Shown here piece after piece: positions 1-14,000 of a DNA stretch of 62,000 bases. Source of the stretch: Acanthaster planci. Lineage: Eukaryota; Echinodermata; Asteroidea; Valvatida; Acanthasteridae. The notes below the pieces were generated by a model. The model searched no databases. It had not been told where the DNA came from and was given only the letters and a program-made list of their open reading frames with translations. How positions within the stretch are numbered: the first letter of the stretch is position 1; the number at the start of each line of letters is the position of its first letter. The translations under genes and the position numbers were made by a program. The DNA lies in contig NW_019091436.1 in NCBI RefSeq assembly GCF_001949145.1, forward strand, positions 34,399-96,398. Reading direction: 5' to 3'.

Positions 1-141
1 CCTGTATCACAGTCCCCTTTATCTCCTGCACCTGTATCACAGCCCCCTTTATCTCCTGCACCTGTATCACAGTCCCCTTTATCTCCTGCACTTGTATTAC
101 AGCCCCCTTTATCTCCTGCACCTGTATCACAGTCCCCTTCA
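1..141. repeat. 30-bp tandem repeat, about 4.7 copies
   Basis: The window opens with a head-to-tail repeat of a 30-base unit (cctgtatcacagtccccttt followed by atctcctgca), with copies starting at 1, 31, 61, 91 and 121. The copies differ by only a few bases (agtcccc versus agccccc, one cctg to cttg). The array continues off the left edge. It directly abuts a dispersed repeat at about 150-300. Confidence 0.95.
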
Positions 142-149
142 TTTAGTTG

Positions 150-300
150 ATTCCTTGCTTGCTTGTTTATCTCTATCCAGTTGTTATTTTGCCTTTGAGA
201 AAGATTCTGCAAGGATCAACAAGTTGGGTGCGCAAACCGTTTTCATTTATATCTCAGGTCATTGTAACCAGCAAGCAGTTTGGAGCAGTTTCTTTATTAT
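150..300. repeat. Dispersed repeat, copy 1 (partner at 55400-55545)
   Basis: This stretch resembles 55400-55545 in the same orientation. Shared blocks in the same order are tttgagaaagattct, aggatc(g/a)a, and ccagcaagcagtttg followed by (g)agcagt. The two copies differ by substitutions and small indels, so they are old copies of one family. The aggatcgaaa-type core resembles sequences seen at the 3' ends of some retroelements; that is an impression, not a database result. Confidence 0.65.
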
Positions 301-330
301 TATCAACGTTCAATTTAACTTTGTTGTTCC

Positions 331-990
331 GTTGCATGCTTGCCTGGTGCATTTGTGTAAGTCAGAATTGGTTTTTTTCATTGTACAGGATAAAGAATAG
401 GTTTCTCTGTTCCAAGACTCTGAATAAATGTCAGTTTCTCACGCGGCTGAACCTGAGCAGAACTGACGTGTCAAATAAAGGTGAGACACATGACAGGATA
501 CCTCCTTAAGCAGTGAATGTGAAAAAAAGTGTCTTTGATATGAGATGGCACCCAGTCTTGAGGTGATTCTGTACATTATATATGCCATACAGGGTCTAGG
601 AGCTAGTCTAATTTGTGCTGGTTGTTAAGCTTCATCTTCCTTGGTATGCACTCATGAATGTTTATGGATGGAACAGTGAATGGTAACCAGTGAATGTTAT
701 GTCACATTTGCATTAACTGGCTGTGGCTCACAGTAACATACAAACCTATGGGGAGTTCCTGCAGTCACTAGCCATCATCTTGCATACATACATGAATAAT
801 ATCTAGCTGTAGCAACATCTTTAAAACATAGCCCAAATATTTTCCACTCAGCCAGGCCAAATAGGACCCTCTAATAACACTACATCTTAATGGTGCCTTA
901 GTCGGGGTCTGACTTAACAAAGAATCCTTAGTGGCGGCAAAGACCCTAAAGATACAAGTCCCAAATGACCTGTCCACTATTATCTGCATT
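331..990. other. Intergenic stretch, no gene seen
   Basis: Only short open frames without family resemblance occur here. No RNA gene or convincing repeat was seen. Confidence 0.6.
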
Positions 991-1266
991 ATTTAGGGCT
1001 CAAAGATGATACAAACAGTAGGGAACCAGTCATGCAGAACCGGTACATTCACAGCTACCTAACATTCCAAAAAGGTCGCAGTATTTAGAGCTCAAAGATG
1101 ATTCAAACAGTAGGGAACCAGTCATGCAGAACCGGTACATTCACAGCTACCAAACATTCCAAAAAGGTCGCAGTATTTAGAGCTCAAAGATGATCCAAAA
1201 GTAGGGGACCAGTCATGCAGAACTTGTAGGTTCACAACTAGCAAACATTCCAAAAGTCTTGCATTA
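991..1266. repeat. 92-bp tandem repeat, three copies
   Basis: Three head-to-tail copies start at 991, 1083 and 1175 with the word atttag(g/a)gctcaaagatga and run through catgcagaac(c) and ttcaca..agc to the next start. The first two copies are nearly identical and the third is more diverged. No coding frame runs through the array. Confidence 0.9.
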
Positions 1267-3440
1267 TTTTAAGAGCAATTTTCAATTTTTCTTTGACATC
1301 ACCCAGGCATCGAGGCCTTACAGTTGCCACGGCTGACCCTCCTGAATCTAGACTCGACCTGTGTCACAATGGAAGGTGCCAATGGCATGCATGGCTGCCC
1401 TAATCTCAAGGTGGTTCGTACCAATAACCTCAGAGTTTACAGGGGTGAAGAAAATGATGACTGAAAATATCTTGCTTTTTAAACCAATCAGTTGGTGAAG
1501 AAAGGTTACAGATCAAGAGAAAATAGGAATCTCGCTGGGTTTTTTTTTAATCACACGGATGTATGCTAACAGAAGTTTTAAACCTTACTTGAAAAGTCTT
1601 TTAAGGTATTTAGCATTTATCTTCAAATTTGAATTTTTTTCCAGCTTTTGAAAATGACAATGAAAATAATCAAATGCTCATCTGCAATTTTAAGTAGCTG
1701 CAAATAAAAGTTTTTTTTAATTTTAAAAAAGATACAGGAAAAGTTATTCCAGCTATCCACTTTGAGTGGAAGCACCCCCTCATTGGTTGAAAAGAGCTAT
1801 ATTGGTCAGAAGTGTTCATTTTGGTTGTAGCAAAGCAACCTCAATGCATGCATTTCACAGTTGTTTGGAAACCAGAGAAGTGCAGTTCCGACCAGAGGAG
1901 CTTTCATTGCTAGGAAAATTGCGCCCTCTCTGGGTCCTGCTCGGGACTCATTGCCAAAAGGTTTCCCAAGTAGTTACTTTGTACAATTCCTGGCAAAGTG
2001 ACTTCATTGTTAGTGAGACATTCTGACCATGGTGTATTTGTCTTGTCATCGTGCATGACTACCATTGTGACTGAGGTTATGGTCCTTGGCAGTGTGGTAT
2101 AGTGTATTTGATTTAACAGCTTCTGACAGGTAACAACTAACTAAAAAACTGGTAAGAGAGTTTGCAAACTTAGACGGTACAGAGGTGGAATATGTTGATG
2201 AGTTATGGCCTCATACTTTGCTTTCGTCAGTTTCTGTTTTTAACCTTTTTGTGAAAGTTACTCATTTTATGCAGAATGTTTTAAAAAGCAATACCTGTGA
2301 TTGTACAAAATTACAGTTTTTTATCAGTGATATCTACCAATGAAATCTAAGAAATGATCATCAGCAGTCTTTTCAGGTTTGTTCTATAAAAGTGTAAAAA
2401 ATAAAATAAATCTGTTATTCTGATGGCTGTCTTTAGAGTCCTCATTTTTTTAAACAGGGGATCGCTTACAAATATTTTTAAATAGTCCGAGGAAAAACAC
2501 CTGTAGCAGAATAAAGATTAGTTATGAGTGACAGTGGCTTTCTAATAAAACCAGTTGAGTCTCTAATAAATCTTACAGGAATACAGCCTCAGGCTCTCTT
2601 TAATGTGAAGGGATCACAAAAGCTCAGTTTCAACAAGAAGGTCCTATGAAAATAAGTCGGCTTGTGGTCAGGGTTTCCAGTCCTTGCATTGGGCCTTGCT
2701 AGCAAGCCAGTTGTACTACATCCTTTACAATCAATAATTAAACCTGTCGGATCTTGTCTCTAATCCATACATGCTGAAGTCACATTCAACCTTACATCCA
2801 AATTTTAAGCTTAAATGGAATGACCCCTTTGCTTCTGTATGATGATAGGATTTAATGAAGTGATAATTAACCACAGTTCAGGTTTTACAAGTTTTATATC
2901 TACAGTTGTTAAAAGAGCAACAAATGGAATACAATCAGGAAACCCTGGACATGTTGAAATTACAGACTTCTTGGTATCATTTGAATGTTGAGACCAATTT
3001 TACATCTTTCTACAACTGTTTGTAACTTCAGAAGATACTGGAGACTTTGATCAGATCTTTCGAAATAGATTGTCTTGGCGTTTCTTAGAATATGGGCATT
3101 ATGACGAGTTCAGTAGCTTGCAAGTTCATGAGTTGTTATAAGCGTTTTGATACCGTGCATGAATGTATGGCGACAGCGTTGTTTGGTGGAAGTACAAGTG
3201 ACTACTTAGTGTATGCACAAACTGTTTCATTTTGTATATCCGTCATTGTACTGAGTATTATTCTGGAAAGATAATTAAATCAAATTAAAATTTCACCCAA
3301 AATAATTTGATTTATATTAGTCAGGAAAGAAACCGACATTGTTTAAACTCGGGTTTATTTGGGGATTTTTAAGTACCAGTGTTACTTTCATGATTGTATG
3401 TTTTACTGAAATGATTGTATTGTGAATGTTTGGAGACTGA
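1267..3440. other. Intergenic stretch, no gene seen
   Basis: AT-rich single-copy-looking DNA. Open frames of 60-86 codons at 1766-2026 and 3092-3274 have no flanking splice pattern or recognisable domain, so I do not call genes. Confidence 0.5.
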
Positions 3441-3444
3441 CGTT

Positions 3445-3516
3445 CAAGGAATGCGGCTTGAGCACCCAGCAGGGTGGATACGTGCGCAATATAAATCTGG
3501 ATTATTATTATTATTT
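3445..3516 (+). repeat. SINE-like 3' end with ATT tail
   Basis: The stretch ends in gcgcaatataaatctgg followed by a run of ATT triplets. A gcgc(t/a)atataaat core followed by (ATT)n is the usual 3' end of tRNA-derived SINEs in many marine animals. Only the 3' part is recognisable; no A or B box is seen upstream, so this is probably a 5'-truncated copy. Confidence 0.45.
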
Positions 3517-4060
3517 CCAGTTTTAAGACTCAAATGAATTGTATAAAGTGAGGTGAAGTAGAGTTTATTCCCCAGTGTAATCATCATATCTTGCAAATTT
3601 ATGTGTGCGAAGATTTCCAGTATCAACATGAATGCATTTAGATGATTAACGGAGAATCGTTGGTGCTCACCTTCCTTTGGTAATCAATCTTGGAATGTGA
3701 ACCTTTTGTTTTGTTTTGTTTATTTTAGTGGGCTTTACCTTACAGAGAACATTAAACTCACTTTGCCAACTATGACAGGTGTACATATGTAGTCCTCATT
3801 TTGGAATATTTATGATTCTGTGATGTGACCTCTAACAGGCAGTAGGATGTGTGGCCGAAATAAAATAAATCTTTACTTTGTGATGGATCGTTTGGAATGA
3901 TTGAATTAAGGAGTGTGCAGTTGCGGTCATAAATTCAGGTTTTGAAGGGGGATGGAGAATTCTTTCTGACTCCTTTTCACCATCCCTGAAAGAACCCCCC
4001 CTCCCTGGGGCACGTGTGTTTAACATTTTTAAAGTGTCGTTCTTCCAATTAAACAAATGA

Positions 4061-4240
4061 GCAAAAGGTGGGGGGGGGGACTACCCTTGACCCTGGCGAT
4101 GAATCCTTCTACAGTGGGGTTGTCATTATATTCATGGGCGGAGGTTTGGGGTTGGGGGGGTTGGGGATACACCCCCCCCACACACACACACATAAACACA
4201 CGGTGGGGGGGGGTTAAAATATAATCACCCCCCCCACCAT
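4061..4240. repeat. Low-complexity poly-G, poly-C and CA tract
   Basis: Runs of G (ggggggggg near 4070, 4150-4170 and 4205), runs of C (near 4170 and 4227) and a CA dinucleotide run near 4180 are clustered in about 180 bases. No coding content. Confidence 0.85.
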
Positions 4241-7200
4241 TTCAAGTTACTGACTCACTATGCACATCCTTAGCGTGCACCACCGTACTCTACACTTACC
4301 AGCATCACGATCTCACCTTGGGTGAAGGTCGTGTTGAACTTTCAGAAATCATCCCCCCACATGTAACAAGAAATCTCCACCCATATTATGATGCCCAAAT
4401 TATGGTTCAGTCCCACTAGTGCAAGTACAGTGAAGAGCACACCAAATCTTAGAAAAATGTGGCATAACAGTAGAAATCTGTGTGCGAGCAACTGTTTTCA
4501 TCGGTACACATTTCCTTATTATGTCAGCAGGAATTCATATCTGAGAGAAATAGCCCATAAAGTGGAGAAATTGCTCTACCAAAAAGTCCCATGATGCGAC
4601 TTCACAGTCCCACCTGCACCTCCAGGTCACAGTTTTTTCCATATGCTCTCCCGCCATCACTTCACAAACTATAAATTTATTGATGAGTATTGGCTCAGTC
4701 TCTTTCATGGCCTTGACGCTGCTCATTAAACATCCATTTCACCGGGCTCTCTCTCTCACTAGTTGATTGGTATTAGTGACAGAAATTTCTTCAGGCGGGT
4801 GAGTATTTTGTTACGTGTTCGTTTCTGAGGGTATTTCATGACACGGCTGTTTGCTTAGCTAACCGTGTGTGGAAAGTTACAGGTAGTTAATTTATCGATT
4901 TTTGTGCTGGCAGGAAATCGTGCTACTTGCTGTTCCTCATAGAGTTGCCAAGTTCGATTGATATTTACAGGTAACTTTATCTGTAATGTGTAATATTGAG
5001 CATGCAGCTAAGCAATTAAAGTAGTCTGTCTGACACTTTTTGCAACATTAATGTTGCAGAAGTTAAATAAGAAACGACATCTCATTTCTGCTCATTTTCC
5101 AAGTTGATTTTTTGAAGCCACGTCTGTCTTGATTCTTTTGTTTTCAGTGCTGCCGATGTCATAAAGGTAGGAAAGAATTTTTTTCAGTGTACAGGCGTGT
5201 CATACATAGTGTGGACCTCTGCACAAAAGAATTCCACATGATACAGGGTACGATGGCGTTGTGTGGACTTGCACATGTCCACACAAGGATTCTCCCTCTC
5301 TGGAAAAGGGGTTTAGAGGCATTTTGGAATAGGGGTCATCTGTGGTAAAATGAAGAGGAATAGTTACGGAAACCGTGTACAAAAATGAGCCAAAAATCTT
5401 GTTCCTGGTTGAAGAAAAATGAGTATTTTCACTGAGTTTTCTTAACTGCACGGAAACAAAGGAATGTCCACAGTAACATAAACATGTGTTTTTACAAGTG
5501 TCAGCACAGGTACTTTTGTACTGGCTCCATTCAGAGGAAAATGTTGCCTTATTGTTTTCACACACGCAGAGACTGTTTGTCTCCGTCTTCATTTTGATTC
5601 ATTTTAGTCAGTTTATCGTTGATTCTGTGAACCGTAGAGGGAAAAGATGCTATAATGTTGGGATCATAGTCACATTTGATGCACGTTTCATGGTACATTT
5701 TGAATGATTCAAATCTAAAACTTATGCACGTGTATTAAAAGGCCTGGTTCACACTTGGCGCGAAAACGAGCACAAATGCAAATTTGTTTGTTATTGAAAT
5801 TGTTCTTTGGGAAAACTTCGAAAATTGTGAACGGTTTTTCAGTTACGATCTTGAAGGCTATAATTGCGAAGCAGTGGCGTATTGACCCGTACCTCCTAGG
5901 GTGTATGTATATTGGGATGGGAGGATTGAGGACTGTCAGGGTTAAACTAGGGTAAAATTAAAGTTCTGGGGCATTCGGAGTGAACACTTTTATTAATTAA
6001 GGGAAACTGACAACAGATGAACTTGGCATTATAATAACTATGTTATATGAATCATTCAAAAGGAGGCACTTAAGGCACAAACGTACACACCCCGGAGGGA
6101 ATCACACCGATGCTTAAACCAAACGAATGTGTAAACTTGGACTGACGGGGGAGGCAGCTTTGGGCATTGCCCCTCGCCATGGCCTGTACCTCTGTGTGCT
6201 CCCCCCCCCCTCTAATTAAAAAAAAAAAAGGACAAATCTGGTGGTTGTCTTCCTTGGTCAGTGACTAACTTGGATTTCGAAACCCGAACTTGGGCCTTGC
6301 AATATAAAGGTATCCCACCCTGGTTGCAGCACCGTATAAAACAATGAACGATAGTGCCTTCAGCGTCCCCGCTGCGGTTTCCCCAAATATTCCGAGATCT
6401 GTCGCGGGTCCTTTACAGACGCCTGTGTTTCCTATGTTAGTTTGGAAACGCGTTAATTCAAAGGTCATATTAGGTTGCCTTTTACACTATTATGGAGCGA
6501 ATCGAGTAGCAAGGTCATATACAAACGGCCGGGCCATCGGTGCACAGTCCCCTTATAATAGCCAAAATACAACACATTCCGAACAAAGTGACTTTTCGTT
6601 GGGTCGAGATTAATATAAACAGATTCACCAATGGATTTTGTTGTCATTAGCTAGTCGAGTGAAAAGTTGTACAACTTGCGCTTTGAATTTAAAATTTGAG
6701 GGGTCACTTTTTGTTGTGGTTGTCGTGCATCGGCTCATTGAGTACGTGTGAACGGATGTGAATAGAAATTAAAAAGGATGGGCCAGATGATCCCGGCGCC
6801 TTCTCGTCATGCATGGTTTCTCTTTCGCGCTGAAAAAAAAAGCCTGAGCCAAGACAGTAGAATATGGTAGAATGGCTGTCCATGTTTTGTTTTCACACAC
6901 AAAAAAACACTTGTTTTCAACAACCAACCGACTTGCCTCCGTTTGTGATTTTCTGTTCAAGATTTAATGTACATGCACTATGTTCGGACAATTTAGCCGT
7001 CGTCCAGGGGGCGCGCTCTTTAAAAGCAGAGGGCTGTGCTCAAAGCCGGGCCGCCACCTTGCGGCTTAATTCTTTCACATGTGTCATTTCCAGCCGTAGC
7101 GGGGGCTGCTAGTGCGTGCACTGCATATACTTGTACATGTGGGCTGGCCAAACACTGCTAAGATTCTTTCATTATTTCTAAAGGTGTACTGATAATTTCG

Positions 7201-7639
7201 ATTGGGCGTTCGAGCACTTCAACATTCATTTTGTCGTTAAAAATATGAGATTTGTTTAAGAAAAGTTATAAAATATGTGTATTACATTCGCTGAACATTT
7301 ATTTGACCCTTTTGTCAGGTTAGAGTATGTTTTAATATGCCTACACGGAGTGGTACCAGTGCAACACCCCCTTCAAGAGAATGGTTTCGACCTTGAAGTG
7401 CACTTGTACTCGTCGAATACCCGCACAAAGCTAGCTGTAGTTATCAACTTCTATTGATTAATGTATTTTGTGTTGGGGAGTCTGTGTGGTACACGTACAC
7501 ACACGACGTTATGTACAATTTTACCACCACCTGTGGTAGTGTAGCGGTCGTCGAGTCAGAGAGCAAGATTGAGCGAATGTTGTCAAAACCTGGAACTTTT
7601 TATCTTTCAACTAGTCACCTACCTATATTGAGAATGTCT
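4241..7639. other. Upstream region of the MFSD4A-like gene
   Basis: This intergenic stretch should hold the promoter and any 5' non-coding exons of the gene starting at 7667, but no TATA box, initiator or splice pair could be assigned. Open frames such as 5200-5592 (minus) and 6344-6613 (plus) lack family resemblance. A TE-like start word, aggcctggttcacacttggc, occurs near 5742 without a visible partner. A G/C-rich patch is at about 7000-7110. Confidence 0.4.
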
Positions 7640-7666
7640 TGATATGACACGGACTGGATCGTGAAG

Positions 7667-8082
7667 ATGGCGAGTTTGAGAGAAAGAAGCCCTGGACCAG
7701 GCCGCAACCAGGACCATGACGGGGCCGGTGGCTCGTCAGGGCCGGGTAGACCGGCAGCTGGCTACGCTAGTACGGCAACGTCAACAACAGCTCCAGAAGA
7801 AACGCCGACAAGTGGCAGCAGCAGCCGTGAAAAGACGACGGCCCCTTTCCGGCGAAAATTGACCCACACTGCCAAGACACTGTTCATGAGCAACTTTCAG
7901 GCCACTGTGACTTATTGCAGCGTGTTCTGGAGTTTTGGAATGTGCGTTGCTTTACTGGGGCCGACTTTGCTAGACCTTGGTTGTCAGACGGGAAGTAGCG
8001 TAGCTAGCATGAGTTGGGCCTTCTTGTCCCAGTCTCTAAGCACTTTGATCGGCTCTATGATAGGAGGAATGCTGTCAGATAG
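7667..8082 (+). CDS. MFSD4A: MFSD4A-like exon 1
   Basis: Encodes residues 1-138 and two bases of codon 139. It holds the disordered N-terminal extension and the first two membrane segments. The donor is gtaagt at 8083, directly followed by a (gttt)n run. Intron phase 2. A GTG two codons upstream is not a plausible animal start. Confidence 0.93.
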
Positions 8083-11000
8083 GTAAGTTTGTTTGTTTGT
8101 TTGTTTGTTTGTTTGTTTTATTCATGTTGGAATGAGGAGAAAAAAATTTATACAGACGCTGCTTGACACCTTAACACAAACCACAAATCACTTTTTGACT
8201 GGCATGACTGGTCTGAAAATTTACGTCAACACAAGTCCGAATAATTTGGATCGTCTTGGACTCTGCAAATCGCCGTTTTTAACATTTGGACAAGTTACTC
8301 GGACTAGGCCTACCTCAATACCTCAATATTGCTTTCAGATGGCTAATACTAGGTTACTGCAGGGAAAAATTAGTGGCGTCCGTATATGGAATTCTTTCCA
8401 CATTTTTTCTGATAAATTCATGTGCTGCTGAAATTCCATCTGCAGAAGATATTGTGTTTATAATGTGTTCAACCAGAACTGTGTGTATAGTACACTCACT
8501 GCGGATACATCTCTGCATGCATTTTCACAATTTTTTAGTTGGAACTTGTTGACTCTATTGCAAGGTGCACCGGGTTTCATGTACAACACATTCATTGTGT
8601 GAGTCCCATTTTAAGCAGATTCTCAAAGGAAGAAATGCATTCCAGTGTTGAATAATACCAGGAAATGTTTTTAGTCAGTGTATACACAGAGACAAAGGTT
8701 TTACATAAATGTATGTATGTGTATCTAGTCACAAGTAAGAATGACTGCACAATTTTATGTTTGTGTACATGTATACTTCAGTAGGCCTACACATGTGACT
8801 GGATCCCACAAAATGAGTCTTAAAGCCATATTTTTGGTTATTCCATTTTAGTTTACACACACACACACAAATCAAATTGAGACATTTGTTTTGATGAATC
8901 ACCCATTTTGGCATCCAGATGCAAATGGAGAAAATATGAGTGGAAAATGTTGAGGATGCCCACAGATTTACACAGTACAAGAGTCTATTAAAAGCTTGTC
9001 ACTCATAAGTTGCTATGGCAACTTTTGATTCGTTTTGTTAGGTTGTGTTGTATATAATTATATTGTATTTACATAACTCGTATCTCCTTTAGTGTCAGGA
9101 CAAAACACAGTGATTTCCGTGTACTTTTCACCATAAAGGTTACACGGTTTCCTGTTGCCAAATTTCAAATAGTTCATTGAATTATTTGACATTCTCAAGA
9201 TCCTGAGTTATAATTGGTAAACGATTTGTGTTCATTTTCATTTCCTCATGTTCCTCCTCCAGCTGTTCCATTAACTTATTCACAATCCATCTGGAAGCAG
9301 TTTGCACTCACTGGATATTGCTTCTTTTTGTTATTTAAATTTCAATTTAACATGGAGGTAACTGAAGTCAGGAATGGATACTGAAGCCTGAGTTGTTTTT
9401 CACTGTTTGTCGTTGAAAACCCTCGAGTGTATGTGTTTCTCATAAGTTTTGCTGACAGCAAAATAGAATATTGTAAACCATACCTCTGAATTTATAAAAT
9501 GCTTGGTCTGTTCTGCTCTGGCTTCTTTTTCATCTCAAAAAGACTTCCAAAGTGAGATTTGTTTCCTCAATTTGCACATAAAAACATTGTACATAAAAAT
9601 ATGAGCCAGTACCTTAAAAACAAAAAATGCCATTTAATGGAAAAAAATCACTTCTTATCATTAAAAATAACTGTAGTTAAAATGCAGTGAATAAGACAGG
9701 ATGCCTTGTCATTGGATCAGTAACTTGTATTTATTAGGGAAGTTAATGCATGATTTAGCAGTGAAACACATGTTGTTTAGAGTATATATTTGGAAAACAT
9801 GGTACGTCCAGACTTATTGATTTTTAGACTGCATGTATCTTTGCATAAAGAAAGCGTGTTAGCTCCATTAGCATTACACATTTAAGTTAATGATCAGTTC
9901 ATTGGGAAGAGGAGACAGATCAAACCCGACCCTCTAAAACCCACCAATTCCATTTTTCTGGATTAAGGAGGATAGGCTTACTTGTAGCACTCAGTCCCCC
10001 CTTGAAAGAAGTTACAGAAATATTCTGTACCTTAAGTTTCTGCACCAAGTTCTTTGCCAGAGGGAAAAGCATCTCTTCGTTTTTTTTCATTTAAAGCAGA
10101 TTTGGGTATCCAATATCCAGAAACATATAATCCTACTGGTACATCTGAGTCCTACAAAGTACCAGTAAAGGTGTACAGGTGTACATAGAGGAAGGTCAGG
10201 TTAAATATGAAAAACTGTTATATTAAGAGTGAGAGATGACAGTGAGACTCTGGAGGGGAGCTTAACCACTTCCTGCCGGGGACTCCGGAATTGGAGACGT
10301 ATGGTTTATATGCGTGGCCGGGCTCTCCGAACTCAGACAAAGGAAACAGGGCCCTGTAACAAAAGACCGTACTCCAAACAAAAGACCAGGCTGCTGGGCA
10401 TTATTGACATTTTTCACTCTCAAAAGTGGTGATAATCCAGCCTTGTTTTGAAATTGTATACCAGGGTTTGGGGCATCTATAGCGAGTGGATTACCACCTG
10501 GGACAAAAGCGCTCCACCACCGCAGCGATGAGCCACACAGCACCGCTGCACGCTAATCTGGCCCCTATTGAAAAGAGGTCAGCAGCGCACTGAGCCAGGT
10601 TCATGAACAAAAGAAAGTTACATAACACCCACAATCTGGGCTCTTTTTACAAGGATGCGGGCCTGGCTGAAATACTTGGGTGTCAATGAAGGTCACCTGT
10701 CAACTTAGAGTAGTGCCTAATGATTACTTTGTGTGGCTATAAACGACCGTTAAATGAAATGATGAATTTTTGAAGAATTTTGAAAATGTACCAATACCTC
10801 CAGCTATGCCTTGATATGAAGACACATCTGCTGTCCATCCTCAGTACTCCAGAGTAGAATACCTCTCCATTAACGCTACAAGTGTATTCTTCGCAAACAT
10901 TGGATTTGAGCCTTTCTTCCCCTAAATGTCTTAGCCATTAATGCATTGTAAAAAAAAAAATCCTCTGAAATGTGCGGTTCGGACAGAAACTAGACACAAC

Positions 11001-14000
11001 TAGACCTCTGTTAAACCAGTATACTCTGTAGACTACGTGCAGTTTACAATTTGACAAGTGTTTGTGTCCATTTGACAGTCTCTTAAAAGCATTAACGGCC
11101 TTCTCGTATTCCCCGCAAGCATATGGCGTGTCACACCCCATGACTCTGTAGCCCTCATGTGTAAAATATCACAACTATTGATTTCAGGTGGCTAGGACAT
11201 TGAAATGGCAAGCAGGAGCAGAAGACGTCACATGGCAGAATCATCAAGCACTTTAATTCCACCCTGCTGCATGTATCAATGCAATTACGGCTTTTAACAC
11301 CATTGAAATTGGGAAGTAATCTATCCCCAAGAACATCCTTGGCCAGGACACTTAATTGCTCATAATTTGTTTGGAAGGTAGGCGGGGAGGAAATCGGAGA
11401 GCTTTGTTATACATGTATATCATTAGTGAAGGTGGAGAGACGGGAAGAGATAGTATTCGGTTAGGATTGGTTGTTGACTGCAGACAAAATACAAGTACGT
11501 AATGTCCATGCATTCACATTTCCTCCAGATAACCACGTCAGGCTAAATAGTCCTCTGGAAATTCTTGTATTTGTATGTAACTGTATATGTGTACTCTAAT
11601 TGGGTAAGATTTGTTTATTGAAGGCATCAATTCTACCATATAAATTCATCTCTTTATTCAGAAAAATCATTGAGCCGTAGCGTGTCAGAGCATCGGCAAA
11701 GCTTGCAGGCAGTACTTGTTTGTTTATAAAACCAAGGATTCCTGCCAAGCTGCTTAGCTATTCCTTCCTCCATGCTTAACCTGAAGAAATTGATGGCATA
11801 AAGAAAAGTAGATAAGAAGCAAACTAGAGGATTAGAGATGTGTCCCCCAGCCCTTCCATCTTTAAACTCAGGGATGACATATCCTTCCCCAGATGTTGAA
11901 CCCTCGCTTCAGTTTTGCATGATTTTGCATGCTATACATGTATGTACACAGATTTTTTTCTGGATAAATGACTATTGATTTTCATCATTTCCCAATTTTC
12001 AAATATATAACCTTGCCTTTTGGGATTGAAACCAATTTAATGGAAAATTCCATTTTCAGAGACATAAATATTTAACCTCTCCACAACCCCCTCCCCTAAA
12101 GTGAAATTTCAGTATGAAGTCCATTTTAAGACTGTTTTTACCCCGACCTCTGGACATTTGTAACATGAACCCACACTACAATCTTCATTTAATCTAATAG
12201 GAAATGCACAGTGAAGCAAAGTTGGATGCATCATCTACATGTACATATATGTTGACTTGTGCAGTCAGCATAGAACATGTAACAGCAGACTCTGTAATTG
12301 ATCCGTCCTCATTATGGACCCATTGTCATTATAAATCTAGAACGTAAACTTTTTACATTTCCTACAAATTTCAAAAACAAACAAACATGACTAGACAGAT
12401 GACCCATTAACCCAAAATGTAGTCCTACTATCCTGCTCAAAAACTTTTCTCAGTGATAGTTTGATCCCCTTATTGGGAAAACCAAGCTTTTTAAAGTGTC
12501 AACTTAAAGGGGTTGGGCCATGTAGGGTTAAATTGACGTTATATGATAGTTTCAACCTTCTTACATGTATATACAGTAAGTTGGATCAACCCTCTTTATG
12601 TTATTAAATCAGCAAAAATTGGTGTTTTCTGTGTGCTTTTTCAGTCTCTGCCTGGGCTCTTTGCAAAAATTTATCGAAATCGGTCAATGAGGGCAGCAGA
12701 CAAATCTTGGCAAACGTGACGTCATAGGACGGACTCGACTTTCCAGACCAGAATGCATAGTTCTGGCAAAAAAAGTTGATCAGTCCAAGCAAGCGGTTTG
12801 CAGTGCACAGTGAAAAAAAATTGTCGGAATGGAACACCAACCTTGACAAAAACCTACCCCCCAAAATCACTGAAACACACAACAAAACAACCAAACTGGC
12901 GAAACAGATGAAAGAAAGTAATCTAGCTTTCCCAGTAGGCAGGAGGCCCTAAAGACAAAACCCAACCCAACGTCAACCTGTTTACCGCCACCTGGTTTTG
13001 CCGGTTGTCGACAATAATATGTGCATGTTTCACTTTAAAACAGGATTTATCAAACAAACATCAGCGAATACAGCTATCAAATAGCCAATGGCAGGATAAT
13101 TACCTCTTTTTAGAAAGACAAATTTTTATAATGGTGCAGGAAAAAATCATTACCAGTCAGTTATTCAAGGATGGATTTGCGCCAGGGACCACCGAACTTG
13201 CCATCCTTCCATCATTGGAAATAGTTGTTGGCGGTACCCACTACTACATCTGACTCGAACCAGCCGACCGACACCGGCAAGCTCAGTGGTCGAGTGGTTA
13301 ATCCGTCTGCACTAGTAAGCAGGATGTCTTGGGTTCGAGTCCCACCTGTGTACACTTGTGGGTTTTCTCACAAGCCTTTTGGGGCAAGCACTGAGTATAC
13401 AGTGTTGTAATACACGTCGGGCAGGGCAGAAATCCAAAATTAGTCAGAGTTTTGTTGTCAACCCTCCGGGCCACTGCCATGCCCGTGGCCAACAGCCTTG
13501 AGTTGCAAAATCTCTTCCTGAGTGTATTCTGGTTGGAACAGAGAAGGCAATATTTCTTGTACCTCATCAGCTCCTTCAATGTCACTTTCTTTGTCAAATA
13601 AGAATCTTTGTCAATATGTCGAATAAGACGAACATGACAACTGATCACTGTCATGATCAGAAAAAGCATCAACACTGGAATTATCGTCACTTGAGTCTGA
13701 CACAACGGCACACACTAACGCTACTGCTTTGCGTACATTACATGTCGACACATCACTGCGTAGCAGTTAACTATCACCGGATAAAGGACTCCGTCCTATG
13801 ACGTCATGATTCTTGGGCATTTCTTCAGACAACTTTCGGTACTTGACGGCTGTTGTTTAGCTTTTGATTCAAGAAGGGAGTGAAATAGGGTCGTGAAAAT
13901 AATTGTTACATATTTCCGCACATTGTGAAACTATGCAGATGGTGTTGTCTTGTTGTATGTATGTTGGTTTTATGTGTCGATGCATGTTTTACAAGAACTT

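Noticed and set aside
5200-5592. 130-codon minus-strand frame upstream of the transporter
   Set aside because: No family resemblance and no splice or start evidence; likely chance.
12604-12894. 96-codon minus-strand frame in intron 1
   Set aside because: No recognisable domain and no paired splice sites; it sits in low-complexity intron DNA.
13275-13348. Functional tRNA gene
   Set aside because: A and B boxes are present, but the arms do not make a standard acceptor stem and the same unit recurs with a shared tail at 16.1-16.3 kb, so it is a tRNA-derived repeat.
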